Of a stretch of 64,000 bases of DNA, positions 1 through 9,233 are shown one piece after another (the first letter of the stretch is position 1; each line of letters starts with the position of its first letter). Source of the stretch: Engelhardtia mirabilis. GTDB taxonomy: Bacteria; Planctomycetota; UBA1135; GCA-002686595. The notes under the pieces were generated by a model. It was not told where the DNA came from, did not search any database, and worked only from the letters and a program-made list of their open reading frames with translations. The translations under genes were made by a program, and so were the position numbers. The stretch covers positions 496,001 through 560,000 of the forward strand of contig NZ_CP036287.1 in assembly GCF_007748095.1 (NCBI RefSeq), read 5' to 3'.

Positions 1-1117
1 CGGGATCGACCAGGGGCTTGGACTTGCCGTCGAGCGCTCGCGCGAGTGCCTCGAAGAGATCCGCGGAGAGGTCGCGCACCACACCGAGCAGGGTCATCGC
101 CGCCACCGTCGACTCGCGCGCCAGGCGCGGGTCCAGCCGATCGGAGGGGTCCGAGCTGGCGTCCGACTCGGGGACCAGACGACTCATCAGGCGCGCGAAC
201 TGGCGCGTGAAGGGCAGCACCACGATCAGACCCAAGGCGTTGAAGGCCGTGTGGAAGCCGACCAGGACCAGCGGCCCGTGGGCGAGCGCGCCGCCGGGCA
301 CCAGGTGATCGATCGCCCAGAGGTAGGGCTCCAGCAGGAAGTAGGCGGCCACGCCGGTCATCAGGTTGTAGACCACGTGGGAGTAGCCCGTGCGCCGCGT
401 GGCGGCCGAGCGGCCGATGGTCGCGATCGCCGTGGTCGAGGTGGTGCCCACGTCCATCCCGATCACCATCGCGGCTCCCTGGGCCAGGCTGATCGCGCCC
501 CCGTCGAGGGCTGTCAGGGCCATGGCCATCCCCGCGCTCGACGATTGAGTCACCAGGGTCAGCACGATGCCGATGCCGACCAGCAGGGCTCGACCCAGGT
601 AGCTGTCGTCAGGGAAGTTCGCCGGCGTGATCCGTCCCTCGAAGCCCGCCATGCCCGTTTGCATGGCGTCGAGACCCATGAAGATCAGGGCAAAGCCCGC
701 CAGGGCCCAGCCCATGTGGGCCCAGTGCCCCCGCCCGAACAGGCGCAGCAGCACGCCTAGCATCAGGAGCGGCTGCACGATCTGCTCGATGTCCAGCTCG
801 AATCCGAGCAGGGCCACCATCCAACTGGTGAGCGTCGTGCCGACGTTGGCGCCGAACAGGATCCCGAGCGCCTGTGGGAAGGCGAGGGCGCCGGCGCTCA
901 CCAGGCCCACCGTTGCGACGGTGGTGACGCTCGACGACTGGAGCACCGCGGTGACCAGCGCTCCCGTCACGGCGCCGCTGGTCGGGCTCTTCGTGAAGCG
1001 GAACAGCGCCCGGTGCAGCGCGTCACCGGCGAACTGGCGCAGCCCCTCGGTGAGCACCAACAGGCCCAGGAGGAACAGTGCCAGCCCTCCGACCGCCGCG
1101 AGCACCTGGTGGATCAT
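1..1117 (-). CDS. Na+/phosphate cotransporter, NptA/PNaS family (partial)
   Basis: Inner-membrane sodium:phosphate symporter of the SLC34/YjbB/NptA type. About 372 residues are visible from an ATG at 1117; the C-terminus lies beyond the left edge. The family's duplicated core is present: QSSS at residues 60-63, followed by a GANVGTT-type loop near 89-95, and a second TQSSSAG at about 190-196. These inverted repeats form the substrate path in the family. Hydrophobic segments fill residues 5-25, 50-80, 105-125, 135-150 and 175-200. The visible C-terminal part (after about residue 310) turns hydrophilic with acidic and arginine-rich stretches, as expected for the start of a cytoplasmic PhoU-like tail. 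Family assignment is firm; phosphate as substrate is inferred from the family. Confidence 0.88.
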   Translation of the reverse strand, partial: MIHQVLAAVGGLALFLLGLLVLTEGLRQFAGDALHRALFRFTKSPTSGAVTGALVTAVLQSSSVTTVATVGLVSAGALAFPQALGILFGANVGTTLTSWMVALLGFELDIEQIVQPLLMLGVLLRLFGRGHWAHMGWALAGFALIFMGLDAMQTGMAGFEGRITPANFPDDSYLGRALLVGIGIVLTLVTQSSSAGMAMALTALDGGAISLAQGAAMVIGMDVGTTSTTAIATIGRSAATRRTGYSHVVYNLMTGVAAYFLLEPYLWAIDHLVPGGALAHGPLVLVGFHTAFNALGLIVVLPFTRQFARLMSRLVPESDASSDPSDRLDPRLARESTVAAMTLLGVVRDLSADLFEALARALDGKSKPLVDP

Positions 1118-1354
1118 TGCCAGGGTGTCTCACACCACACCGGGAGTTGTCGACGGGCCGATCCCCGAGAATCCGGAACCGCCCCGCCCTCGGCCGGTCA
1201 CGGGTGCGCGCAGCCGCCCGGTCCGACTCAGGGAGTCGTGGGCACCAGACCGCCGCTGGCGGCGGGATTCCGTGCTGCGGCGCGACCTTCGACCGCGTTG
1301 TGGCCCGCGGTTGCCGCGCCGATGATCCGGGGCGCCAGGACGGGCGGCCGCCGC

Positions 1355-2809
1355 TCAGAGCAGCGGTCCGACGAGCCGCGCGGCGTTCTCGGTGAAGCGC
1401 CGCACGGCGCCCCGCTCGCGCCAGGTCTCGGGATCGAGTAGTTCGGACTGGGCCAGGTACCGCTGCTGTAGCGCTGACAGCTTGCGCGTGAAGCCCTCGT
1501 CGTAGACGAACAGGGAGATCTCGAAGTTGAGCCACAGACTCCGCATGTCGAGGTTGACCGACCCGAAGATGCTGAAGGCACCGTCGACGGTGACGCTCTT
1601 GGTGTGCAGCAGCCCACCTTCGAACAGGGCGATGCGCACGCCGGACGCCATCAGCTCGCCGAATTGGGCCACGCTCGCGTAGCGCACCAAGACGGAGTCG
1701 TTCCGGGCCGGGACGATCAGCGTGACCTCCAGCCCGCGCTGGGCCGCGGTCAGGAGCGCGGTCAAGACCGCTTCGTCGGGAACGAAGTAGGGCGTGGTCA
1801 TGACCAGCTCGCGTTGCGCGGCGTAGATCGCCGACAGCAGCAACTGGTGCAGGGCTTCGGGGCGCAGACCGGGGCCGGTGGGGATTACCTGCACGGTGAG
1901 GCTATCGGTCCCCTCGTCCGGCGGGTTGGAGTCCTCCAGGCTCGGCGCCTCCAGGGGGCGCTCGGTCTCCACGGACCAGTCCAGGGCGAAGACCCCGTCC
2001 ATGGCCGCCGCCGCCGGCCCGGTCACGCGCGCGATCGCATCGACCCATTCCCCTACGCCGGCGTCCTGCCGGAAGAAGCGTGGGTCGACCAGGTTCTGGC
2101 TGCCCGTGTAGGCGATGGCGTCGTCGATCACGACGATCTTGCGGTGGTTGCGGAGGTCGCGGCGGACGAAGAAAGAGCGCAGGGGTCCGGTCGGAAGGGC
2201 CGCGCGCAGGTCGACGCCCGCCGCGCGCAGGCGCCGCGCCGAGGCCGAGACGAGAAACGCCTCGCTGCCGACACCGTCCGCCAGGGCGCGGCACTGCACC
2301 CCCCGCTCGGCGGCGCGCACCAGGGCTTCGACCACGTCCGCGGTGCGACCGCCCTCGTGCCAGATGTAGAAGCACAGGTGGCAGTGGTGGCGAGCTGCGT
2401 CGATGTCGGCCACCAGGGCGTCGAAGACGGCCTGGAAGTCGTCGATCAGTTCCATGTGGTTGCCGGCCTGGGCAGGGAAGCGCAGGATCGCTTGGGCCTG
2501 GCGCCGGATCGGATCGAGGTGTGCCGGTACGGCCGCGCGCAGGACGGTATGGCGCCCGGCGAGTTGGTCGAGCCAGGCTCCGATCGCCGGCAGGTCGGCT
2601 GCGATCCGCCGGCCGCGCGCGCGCCCGAGACGACGCTCGCCCACCAGTAGGTAGAACACGGCTCCGGCGAAGGGCGCGCTGGCGATCACCGCGATCCAGG
2701 CCATGGAGGTGCCCGCGGGTCGTCGCAGCATGATCACGCGCACGATCAGCGCGGCCACGAACGCCCAGTGGAGTCCGAACAGGGTGGCGCTGATGAGTTG
2801 GGGACTCAT
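1355..2809 (-). CDS. cls: Cardiolipin synthase (phospholipase D family)
   Basis: Makes cardiolipin from phosphatidylglycerol at the inner membrane. The 484-residue protein has two N-terminal membrane segments (about 5-27 and 35-56), a short cytoplasmic linker, and two PLD domains. Both HKD signatures are complete: H221-x-K223-x4-D228 followed by GSQN, and H401-x-K403-x4-D408 followed by GSVNLD. Length and order match bacterial ClsA. The ATG at 2809 was chosen because it opens the canonical two-helix N-terminus and overlaps the stop of the upstream VTT-domain gene by four bases (ATGA), implying translational coupling. A longer in-frame extension upstream lies inside that neighbour and is rejected. 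Confidence 0.93.
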   Translation of the reverse strand: MSPQLISATLFGLHWAFVAALIVRVIMLRRPAGTSMAWIAVIASAPFAGAVFYLLVGERRLGRARGRRIAADLPAIGAWLDQLAGRHTVLRAAVPAHLDPIRRQAQAILRFPAQAGNHMELIDDFQAVFDALVADIDAARHHCHLCFYIWHEGGRTADVVEALVRAAERGVQCRALADGVGSEAFLVSASARRLRAAGVDLRAALPTGPLRSFFVRRDLRNHRKIVVIDDAIAYTGSQNLVDPRFFRQDAGVGEWVDAIARVTGPAAAAMDGVFALDWSVETERPLEAPSLEDSNPPDEGTDSLTVQVIPTGPGLRPEALHQLLLSAIYAAQRELVMTTPYFVPDEAVLTALLTAAQRGLEVTLIVPARNDSVLVRYASVAQFGELMASGVRIALFEGGLLHTKSVTVDGAFSIFGSVNLDMRSLWLNFEISLFVYDEGFTRKLSALQQRYLAQSELLDPETWRERGAVRRFTENAARLVGPLL

Positions 2810-3564
2810 GGGGTCGGCGGCGGACCGGCGTCGTCCAGCGCCCGTTGTACGGCCCGGCGGGCGATTCTCGAGAAGACCACCACGGCAGCGATCGCGGCCA
2901 GTGCCCCGAGCGCCACGAGCAGATCGCGTGTGCGGCCCGCGCTCCCGCCGCCGGCCATGCGCGCCAGCCGAACTCCGGCAGCGCCGAGCCACAGCTCGAG
3001 GGCCAGGTGGGGGATCAGGGCCAGGCAAGCGACGATGAAGCCTCGGATGGCCACTCCGGCGGCGCCCAGCAGGTAGCTCACGAGCGCCGGGTTCAAGGGG
3101 GCCAGCCGGAGCAGGACCTGGAGTCGGAGCTCGTCGTGGCCGAGGGCGCGCCGGATGGCGGCTGCCTTGGGGCGCGCCAGGACGAGGCGCTCGATCGGGC
3201 CCTGCAGCAGGTGGCGCGCCAGGAAGTACTGCAGCGTGTTGGCGAGCAACGAGCCCGTGAGCGCCGCCGCGAAGCCCTCGCCGACCCCGAACAGCGCGCC
3301 GCCCACGAGGCACAGCACCGACTCCGGCACCAGCAGGGTCGAGCCGACCACGAAGAGCAGGACGAACAGAGCCGGTCCAGTCGCTCCGAGGCCGGCGATC
3401 CAGGTTTCGAGCTGATCCAGGTGGTGGCTGACCTCGCTACCCGCGGCGATCACGGCGACCGATGCCAGGCCCGCGCAGACCAGGAGCGCGATGTGACGTG
3501 CCCCCGCGCCTCCGGGCGGCGCGGGGGGTCGGGGTCCTCGTGGCAGTGTTTGGTAGGAGGGCAC
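2806..3564 (-). CDS. TVP38/TMEM64 (VTT/DedA-like) membrane protein
   Basis: A 252-residue integral membrane protein with the VTT (SNARE-associated) domain. Visible landmarks are a GSTLLVPES stretch near residue 95, a G-rich GGALFGVGEGFAAAL segment near 107-121, the re-entrant-loop helix following it, and the LRLAPLNPALVSYLLGAAG segment characteristic of the family around 153-171. A final hydrophobic helix near the C-terminus precedes a basic tail. Members are implicated in lipid scrambling or transport and envelope homeostasis. Its stop overlaps the cardiolipin synthase start by four bases, so both are probably made together in phospholipid handling. The exact start is uncertain; the proline-rich residues 1-20 could be trimmed. 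Confidence 0.8.
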   Translation of the reverse strand: MPSYQTLPRGPRPPAPPGGAGARHIALLVCAGLASVAVIAAGSEVSHHLDQLETWIAGLGATGPALFVLLFVVGSTLLVPESVLCLVGGALFGVGEGFAAALTGSLLANTLQYFLARHLLQGPIERLVLARPKAAAIRRALGHDELRLQVLLRLAPLNPALVSYLLGAAGVAIRGFIVACLALIPHLALELWLGAAGVRLARMAGGGSAGRTRDLLVALGALAAIAAVVVFSRIARRAVQRALDDAGPPPTP

Positions 3565-3663
3565 GTCGGTACTCGGCCTCGGACGAGCGGCAGGCCTGCG
3601 CCCGTTCCGTTGCCCGCGGAGCTTCGAGCCGGACCCGGATCGCTGGCCCGCGCCCCGGCCAGC

Positions 3664-5028
3664 CTAGAATTCGCCCTTGTAGACCGTTCCCGCCTTCATC
3701 ACGAAGGGCACGTCCTGGAGGGCGGTGAGGTCCTGCAGTGGGTTGGCGCGGACCGCGATGATGTCGGCCAACTTGCCGGGCTCGAGCGTGCCGACTTGAT
3801 CGCCGATGCCGCACAGGTCCGCCGCGTTGACCGTGGCGCTGACCAGGCAGTCGGCCGGGGTGACTCCCGCCTCGTGCATGTACACGAACTCGAGGGCGTT
3901 GGTTCCGTGGGCGCCGACCCCGACGTCGGTGCCGAAGGCCAGCTTGACTCCTCCGCGGTAGGCGCGGCCCAGGGCGGCCTGCATCAGCGGTCCGACGGCA
4001 GCAGCCTTGGAGCGGATCTCCGGCGGGTAGTAGCCGTCGACCTGCGCCTTCTCGACCACGTACTTGCCGGCGTGAATCGTGGGCACCAGGTAGGCGCCGG
4101 TCTCGACGAACAGCGCGATGGCCTCGTCGTCCAGGTAGGTGCCGTGCTCGATCGACGAGACGCCCGCACGGAGCGCTGACTTGATGCCGTCGGCGCCGTG
4201 GGCATGGGCTGCGACCTTGCGACCCATGCGGTTCGCCGCTTCGACGATGGCGTCCAGCTCGTCCTGGAAGAACTGCTGGTCGACCCCGGCCGCGGTCATC
4301 GAAAGCACCCCGCCGGTGGCCGTGATCTTGATCAGGTCGACACCCTCGCGGACCCGTGCTCGCACGGCCTTGCGAACCTCGTCCGGTCCATCGGCGGTCA
4401 TCGTCTCCGGGCCGCGCTCGGGGCGCAGGACGGGAGAGATGGAGTTGGTCCAATCCCCGTGGCCGCCGGTGACGGTGACCGAGGGACCCGAGACCAGCAT
4501 CCGAGGGCCTGGAATCATGCCCGAGGCGATTCGATCGCGCAGGGCCAGACCGGTCGAGCCCTGGGAGCCCACGTTGCGAACGGTCGTGAAGCCGGCCATC
4601 AGCGTGCGTTCGGCGTAGACGACACCGTCGATGGCCGCGTGGGCCTCGGTCTCCTGCAGGGTCCGACGAATGCGTTCCTGGACGGGCACCGATTGCCCGG
4701 TGAGGTGCGTGTGGCAATCGATCAGGCCAGGTAGCACGAAGGCGTCGCGCAGGTCGATCACGTCGACCGGGGTGGCGGCCCCATCGATCTCGGTCACGTA
4801 GCCCTCGCGCACGTCGACGATGCGGTCGCCGCGCACCACGACCGTCATCCGACGCAGAGGCTCCTGGCCCGGCACGGCCAACAGGCCGCCGCAATGCAGG
4901 ACTTTCGTACTTGCCGTCTCGACTTGCGACGCGGCTGGAGGGGCGATAGGGCGTGTCTCGAGCCAGGATCCGGAGCTACCTGAGAACAGCGCGGCGACGA
5001 GGGCACAGGCGGCGATCGATTCGAACAT
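3664..5028 (-). CDS. Exported metal-dependent amidohydrolase (imidazolonepropionase/prolidase-like)
   Basis: Amidohydrolase-superfamily enzyme of 454 residues. The chosen ATG (5028) opens a signal peptide (MFESIAACALVAALF, followed by small residues). The TIM-barrel metal site is complete: H106-x-H108 in DCHTHL, a probable carbamylated K234 in LIKITATGG, H275/H277 in AHAHG, H295 in SIEHG and D368 in FGTD. The small beta domain wraps the barrel at residues 40-95 and 415-454. This arrangement matches exported members that hydrolyse Xaa-Pro or Xaa-Arg/Lys dipeptides (Sgx9260-type), but the substrate cannot be read from sequence. The gene stands alone, divergent from the endonuclease gene. Confidence 0.85.
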   Translation of the reverse strand: MFESIAACALVAALFSGSSGSWLETRPIAPPAASQVETASTKVLHCGGLLAVPGQEPLRRMTVVVRGDRIVDVREGYVTEIDGAATPVDVIDLRDAFVLPGLIDCHTHLTGQSVPVQERIRRTLQETEAHAAIDGVVYAERTLMAGFTTVRNVGSQGSTGLALRDRIASGMIPGPRMLVSGPSVTVTGGHGDWTNSISPVLRPERGPETMTADGPDEVRKAVRARVREGVDLIKITATGGVLSMTAAGVDQQFFQDELDAIVEAANRMGRKVAAHAHGADGIKSALRAGVSSIEHGTYLDDEAIALFVETGAYLVPTIHAGKYVVEKAQVDGYYPPEIRSKAAAVGPLMQAALGRAYRGGVKLAFGTDVGVGAHGTNALEFVYMHEAGVTPADCLVSATVNAADLCGIGDQVGTLEPGKLADIIAVRANPLQDLTALQDVPFVMKAGTVYKGEF

Positions 5029-5360
5029 GATCGGGATGGCTCGGTTGGGAGGGTGCGGTCCGGGGGCGCTGAGCTGAGTGGAGCAGCCCGAGCGGGCTGG
5101 CCGAAGCGTCTCCTTGGATGGAGTTTCGCTCGACGGAACTCCGCGATCCGCGGAACGCGTGGGCGACGAAGGTCCGACCGCTGGATGGCGAGGCCATTCG
5201 GCCATCGAGGTGCGGGGTCAATCGAGCCTCAGTACTCGATGGAGATTCGATCAAGTGCGGTCTCTCACCGGCAACTGCGGAACGCGAACTTCTTGGAACC
5301 AGGCGCCTCCGATGACTCACTGTGTCCACGGCCGCACTTGGCCGGGCCCCCACACGATCC
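5029..5360. other. Divergent intergenic region
   Basis: These 332 bases separate the divergently transcribed amidohydrolase and endonuclease genes and must hold both promoters. I see no convincing -35/-10 pair and no strong ribosome binding site. A short palindrome (CCGCG-ATC-CGCGG) occurs near 5144-5156 but is too short to call an operator. The reading frames crossing it lack family features. Confidence 0.4.
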
Positions 5361-7553
5361 ATGAAGCTCACAAACCTGCTGCTCCCCCTCCTGCTCGTGT
5401 CCGCTTCCGCGGCGGCCCAAGCTCCCCCCGGCTACTACGATCCGGTCGACTCGACCACGACTCAGACCCTGCGAGCGTCGTTGCACGAAGTCATCGACGA
5501 CCACCAGAGGTTCCCGTACACCTCGTCCAGCACGGACACCTGGAACATCATCGAGGTCGCAGACGAGGATCCGAACAACGCCTCGCGCGTCTTGGATGTC
5601 TACAAGAACGCGAGCTATGCCAAGTTCGGTGGCGGCAACAGCTTCTACAACCGCGAGCACTCCTGGCCCAAGTCCTACGGCTTCCCCAACGACGGCTCCA
5701 CCAACTACCCCTACACCGACTGCCACCACCTCTTCATCGCCGACTCGAGCTACAACAGCTCGCGCTCGAACAAGCCCTACCGGGACTCCTCCGCATCAGC
5801 TAGCGAGAAGCCGACCGAGCTCAACAACGGCAAGGGCGGTGGCACCGGGGTCTTCCCGGGCAACTCGAACTGGACCGCTGGCTCGGGCACGACCGGTGAG
5901 TGGCAGACCTGGCGCGATCGTCGGGGCGACGTGGCTCGCGCGCTGATGTACCTGGATGTGCGCTACGAAGGCGGGATCCACGGCATTACCGGCGTGGCAG
6001 AGCCCGACCTGATCCTGACGGACAACGAGTCGCTGATCGCGGCCTCGAACACCGGATCGAATGAGAGTGTGGCCTACATGGGCCTTCTGTCGACCCTGCT
6101 GGCCTGGCACGCAGCGGATCCGGTGGACGCGGTCGAGATGGCTCGCAACGACGCTGTCTACGGTTTCCAGGGCAACCGCAACCCCTTCATCGACCATCCG
6201 GAGTGGGTGGATTGCATCTTCAGCGGGACCTGCGGTGGCGGCGGTGTCGGCGGCGGAAGCGCGATCGCGTGGATCAATGAGCTGCACTACGACAACACGA
6301 GCAGCGATGTGAATGAAGGCGTCGAGGTCGCCGGCACGGCCGGGCTCGACCTGAGCGGCTGGAGCATCGTCGCCTACAACGGCAATGGAGGTGCGTCCTA
6401 CGGAACGACGAGCCTGTTCGGGACCCTGGCGGACCAGGAGGGCGGACTGGGCACGGCTTGGTTCGCGATCAGCGGGCTGCAGAACGGCGCGCCCGACGGC
6501 GTGGCGCTCGTCGACGACGCTGGCGCCCTGGTGCAGTTCCTCAGCTACGAAGGCAGCTTCGCGGGGACCAACGGTGCCGCATCGGGAGTCAACAGCACGG
6601 ACATTGGCGTAGCCGAGACAACCAGCACGCCGGTGGGCTGGTCGCTGCAGTTGGGCGGCACGGGAGGCGGCTACGGGTCGTTCACCTGGGAAGCGGCCGC
6701 GCCGGCGACGCCGGGTCAGCCGAACGGAGCCCAGAGTTTCTCGGGTGGGGGCGGTCCTCCGCCGGACACGACTCCCCCGGCCGCCCCCAGCGGGCTGGTG
6801 GCGAGTGCGGGCAATGGCGTGGTGGACCTGGACTGGTCGGACAACGGCGAGGGTGATCTCGATGGCTATCTGATCTATCGCAGTACCTCCGCGGGAGGCC
6901 CATTCAGCGCGCTGAACGTCGCCCCCCAGGGATCCAGCGCCTACTCCGACGCCACGGTCAGCAACGGCACCACCTACTGGTACCGAGTGACCGCCGCGGA
7001 CCTGGTGGGCAACGAGAGTGGGGCGAGCTCGACGGAGAGCGCGACGCCCAGCGCGCCGCCGGCGGCAGCCCTTTGGATCAACGAGCTGCACTACGACGAC
7101 TCGGGGACGGACGCCAATGAGGGCGTCGAGTTGGCCGGCACGGCCGGCCTCGATCTGTCGGGTTGGACGGTGGTGGCCTACAACGGAAACGGTGGCGGGT
7201 CCTACAAGACCGTCAATGCAACGGGGACCCTGACCAACCAGCAGGGCGGGTTCGGGACCCGTTGGATCGCGATCTCGGGCTTGCAGAACGGTGCTCCGGA
7301 CGGAGTCGCCCTTGTGGCGCCGGATGGAACCGTGACGCAGTTCCTCAGCTACGAGGGCACGCTGGTGGCGACGTCGGGCCCGGCGAGCGGGATGACTTCG
7401 ACCGACATCGGCGTCTCGGAGACCAGCGGCACGCCGGATGGTCAGGCGCTCCAACTGATCGGTAGCGGCTCGGCCTACGAGGACTTCAGTTGGTCAGGTC
7501 CGAGTGGGCACTCTCGGGGCTCGGTCAACGGCGGGCAGGTACTGGGTAGCTGA
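5361..7553 (+). CDS. Secreted endonuclease I with fibronectin III and two LTD-like domains
   Basis: A 730-residue extracellular nuclease. Signal peptide at 1-20 (ATG 5361 chosen because it opens it). Residues 22-290 are an EndA/Vvn-type endonuclease I: NREHSWPKSY near 97-106 carries the catalytic His100, DCHH at 120-123 and RGDVARAL-LDVRY supply further active-site residues, and the NPFIDHPEW end motif is present. A glycine linker leads to an LTD-like beta domain (about 302-460), a fibronectin type III domain (about 475-565, ending before a short linker) and a second LTD-like domain (about 570-730) clearly copied from the first (both open WINELHYD and contain GLDLSGW). The family cleaves nucleic acids non-specifically; the extra domains probably bind a surface or polymer. 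Likely role is nutrient scavenging from extracellular DNA. Confidence 0.88.
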   Translation: MKLTNLLLPLLLVSASAAAQAPPGYYDPVDSTTTQTLRASLHEVIDDHQRFPYTSSSTDTWNIIEVADEDPNNASRVLDVYKNASYAKFGGGNSFYNREHSWPKSYGFPNDGSTNYPYTDCHHLFIADSSYNSSRSNKPYRDSSASASEKPTELNNGKGGGTGVFPGNSNWTAGSGTTGEWQTWRDRRGDVARALMYLDVRYEGGIHGITGVAEPDLILTDNESLIAASNTGSNESVAYMGLLSTLLAWHAADPVDAVEMARNDAVYGFQGNRNPFIDHPEWVDCIFSGTCGGGGVGGGSAIAWINELHYDNTSSDVNEGVEVAGTAGLDLSGWSIVAYNGNGGASYGTTSLFGTLADQEGGLGTAWFAISGLQNGAPDGVALVDDAGALVQFLSYEGSFAGTNGAASGVNSTDIGVAETTSTPVGWSLQLGGTGGGYGSFTWEAAAPATPGQPNGAQSFSGGGGPPPDTTPPAAPSGLVASAGNGVVDLDWSDNGEGDLDGYLIYRSTSAGGPFSALNVAPQGSSAYSDATVSNGTTYWYRVTAADLVGNESGASSTESATPSAPPAAALWINELHYDDSGTDANEGVELAGTAGLDLSGWTVVAYNGNGGGSYKTVNATGTLTNQQGGFGTRWIAISGLQNGAPDGVALVAPDGTVTQFLSYEGTLVATSGPASGMTSTDIGVSETSGTPDGQALQLIGSGSAYEDFSWSGPSGHSRGSVNGGQVLGS

Positions 7554-7606
7554 CCGGTAGGGACCGCGGTGGCGGGTGGGCGGCGTTCGGAAGGCCCGAT
7601 CGTCGC

Positions 7607-8992
7607 TCACCCGTCCTTGCCAGGCTGGCCAGCCGTGGTCGGTCCGTCGCCCAGCGCGGCGATCCAGTTGGCCACTCGACGGGCTGCGTCGGGATCGCCT
7701 GCGACCCGCGACTCGATCCGGTCGAGGGCCGCGCGCAAGCGGGCCTCGGCCGGCGAGTTTCTACGGACCATCCACAGCTCGAAGCGGCGGTCGAGGTCTC
7801 CGAGGATCCGCTCGCGAGCTTGCTCGTCGCCGCCTAGCTTGCCGGCCAACTCGAGTTGGGAGGCGTAGACGTCCTCGGGCGAGGTTGGCTCCCGCCAGGT
7901 ATGCAGTGCCTCGAGCAGCAGGTCGCGCTCGTTGTCACCGGCGTCCTTCAGGGCGACCGCGAGCCTCTCACGGGCCGCTGGCGATGCACTGGCCACGAGG
8001 CCGCGCGCGGCCGAACGGGCGATCCAGGGCGCTGCCTCGTCGGAGTCGATGCGATCCAGCAGCCCCGCCAAGCGATCCGTGTACTGCGGAGCGATCAGGG
8101 TCTCGATCCCGGCGCGGGCCTCCGCGTTGCCGGCCAGGGCACCATCGATGGCGAGGTCGGCGTAGGGCTCCGGCGCAGTACGCGCGGCCAGGGCCCAGAG
8201 CTCGCAAGCGACTCGGTGCTCGTCCTTGGCGTCGATCAGCCAGCGGGACAGCTCCTCCGGGTCGCCATCGAACGAGTCCATTGCCGCCAAGGCGAACCAG
8301 GTGCGAATTCGTGTCAGGCCCGGAAAGCCCTCATCCGCGCCGGCGTAGGCCTCGTCCAGCAAGCTCCGAGCAGTGCCTGCAAGCGCCGATTCGCGACCCG
8401 CCTGGTCGAGCGCCTTGATCGCTGCCAGGGACTCTTGCTCGGCGCCGATCGACGTGTCTCGCCGGTCGGTCGCCAGGCCGGCGAGCCAGCCGTCGGATTG
8501 CGGGCCCTGACTGCCGGCCCAGCCGCTCGCGAGAACCAGGGCCACTCGACTCGGATCGCCCCGCTCCAGCGACGCCGCTGCGGCCTCGAGTTGCTGGACC
8601 TGCAATCCGCCTTCGAGGACGAGTTCTCGCAGGGCCGCGAGCACCGCCGGGTCCGGATCCGGGCGCACCAGGTCCAGCTCTGTCCCCAGCTCCGCTCCCA
8701 AGGTCGCGATGGCTGCGATCGCCGCCTCCGCGCGAGCGAGGGCTCCGTGCTCCGGCGGGGTCGCAGCCGAAGTCGCTTGCGATCGGCCTTCCCGCCCGGC
8801 TGGAATCGTGGCCAGCTTGCGACTCGGCTTCGAGGCAAGCAACGAGTGCTGTTCCGCCCGGGTCTCGGCAGTTGACGGTGATCCTCCGACCGCAGCGGCC
8901 ACGGCCTTACCTCCCGACCGCTCGAGCAGCATCACCGTCGTGCCCGCCACGAACACGAGGGCCACGGTGAGAATCATCGGTAGGCGGCGCAT
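7607..8992 (-). CDS. Exported or anchored helical-repeat protein of unknown function
   Basis: 461 residues, starting with a short signal anchor (about residues 5-23: PMILTVALVFVAGTTVMLL). The remainder is almost entirely predicted alpha-helix, alanine- and leucine-rich, with a HEAT/ARM-like cadence in residues 150-430 (repeated A-R-x-x-L and W-A-L-A-A patterns). No catalytic motif is visible. It is convergent with the endonuclease gene (53 bases apart) and divergent from the small phosphoesterase. I do not recognise a named family; a periplasmic protein-interaction scaffold is a guess from the repeat-like architecture only. Confidence 0.6.
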   Translation of the reverse strand: MRRLPMILTVALVFVAGTTVMLLERSGGKAVAAAVGGSPSTAETRAEQHSLLASKPSRKLATIPAGREGRSQATSAATPPEHGALARAEAAIAAIATLGAELGTELDLVRPDPDPAVLAALRELVLEGGLQVQQLEAAAASLERGDPSRVALVLASGWAGSQGPQSDGWLAGLATDRRDTSIGAEQESLAAIKALDQAGRESALAGTARSLLDEAYAGADEGFPGLTRIRTWFALAAMDSFDGDPEELSRWLIDAKDEHRVACELWALAARTAPEPYADLAIDGALAGNAEARAGIETLIAPQYTDRLAGLLDRIDSDEAAPWIARSAARGLVASASPAARERLAVALKDAGDNERDLLLEALHTWREPTSPEDVYASQLELAGKLGGDEQARERILGDLDRRFELWMVRRNSPAEARLRAALDRIESRVAGDPDAARRVANWIAALGDGPTTAGQPGKDG

Positions 8993-9233
8993 CGTGTTCG
9001 TCTTCAGGGAGAATTCAGGGGATCGAGGTGGAGCGTGGGAGCCGTCCGTTCGGACAGCACTCTTCTGACTGGTTCGTGCGGGGGGCTCGTTTGCGCTGGA
9101 TCATCCCAGAACCGGACACGAGCGTCGACGACCATTGGCTTCGGTACCCCATGGACGGTCGGCCTCCTCGATGGTTGCAGGCAATTCCGGTGAAACCTCC
9201 GAGCCCCTGGGTCGGTACCGTCCTCCATGAGCC

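Noticed and set aside
9..1325. Several overlapping plus-strand frames at the left edge
   Set aside because: They are antisense to the Na/Pi cotransporter, whose minus-strand translation shows the duplicated QSSS motifs.
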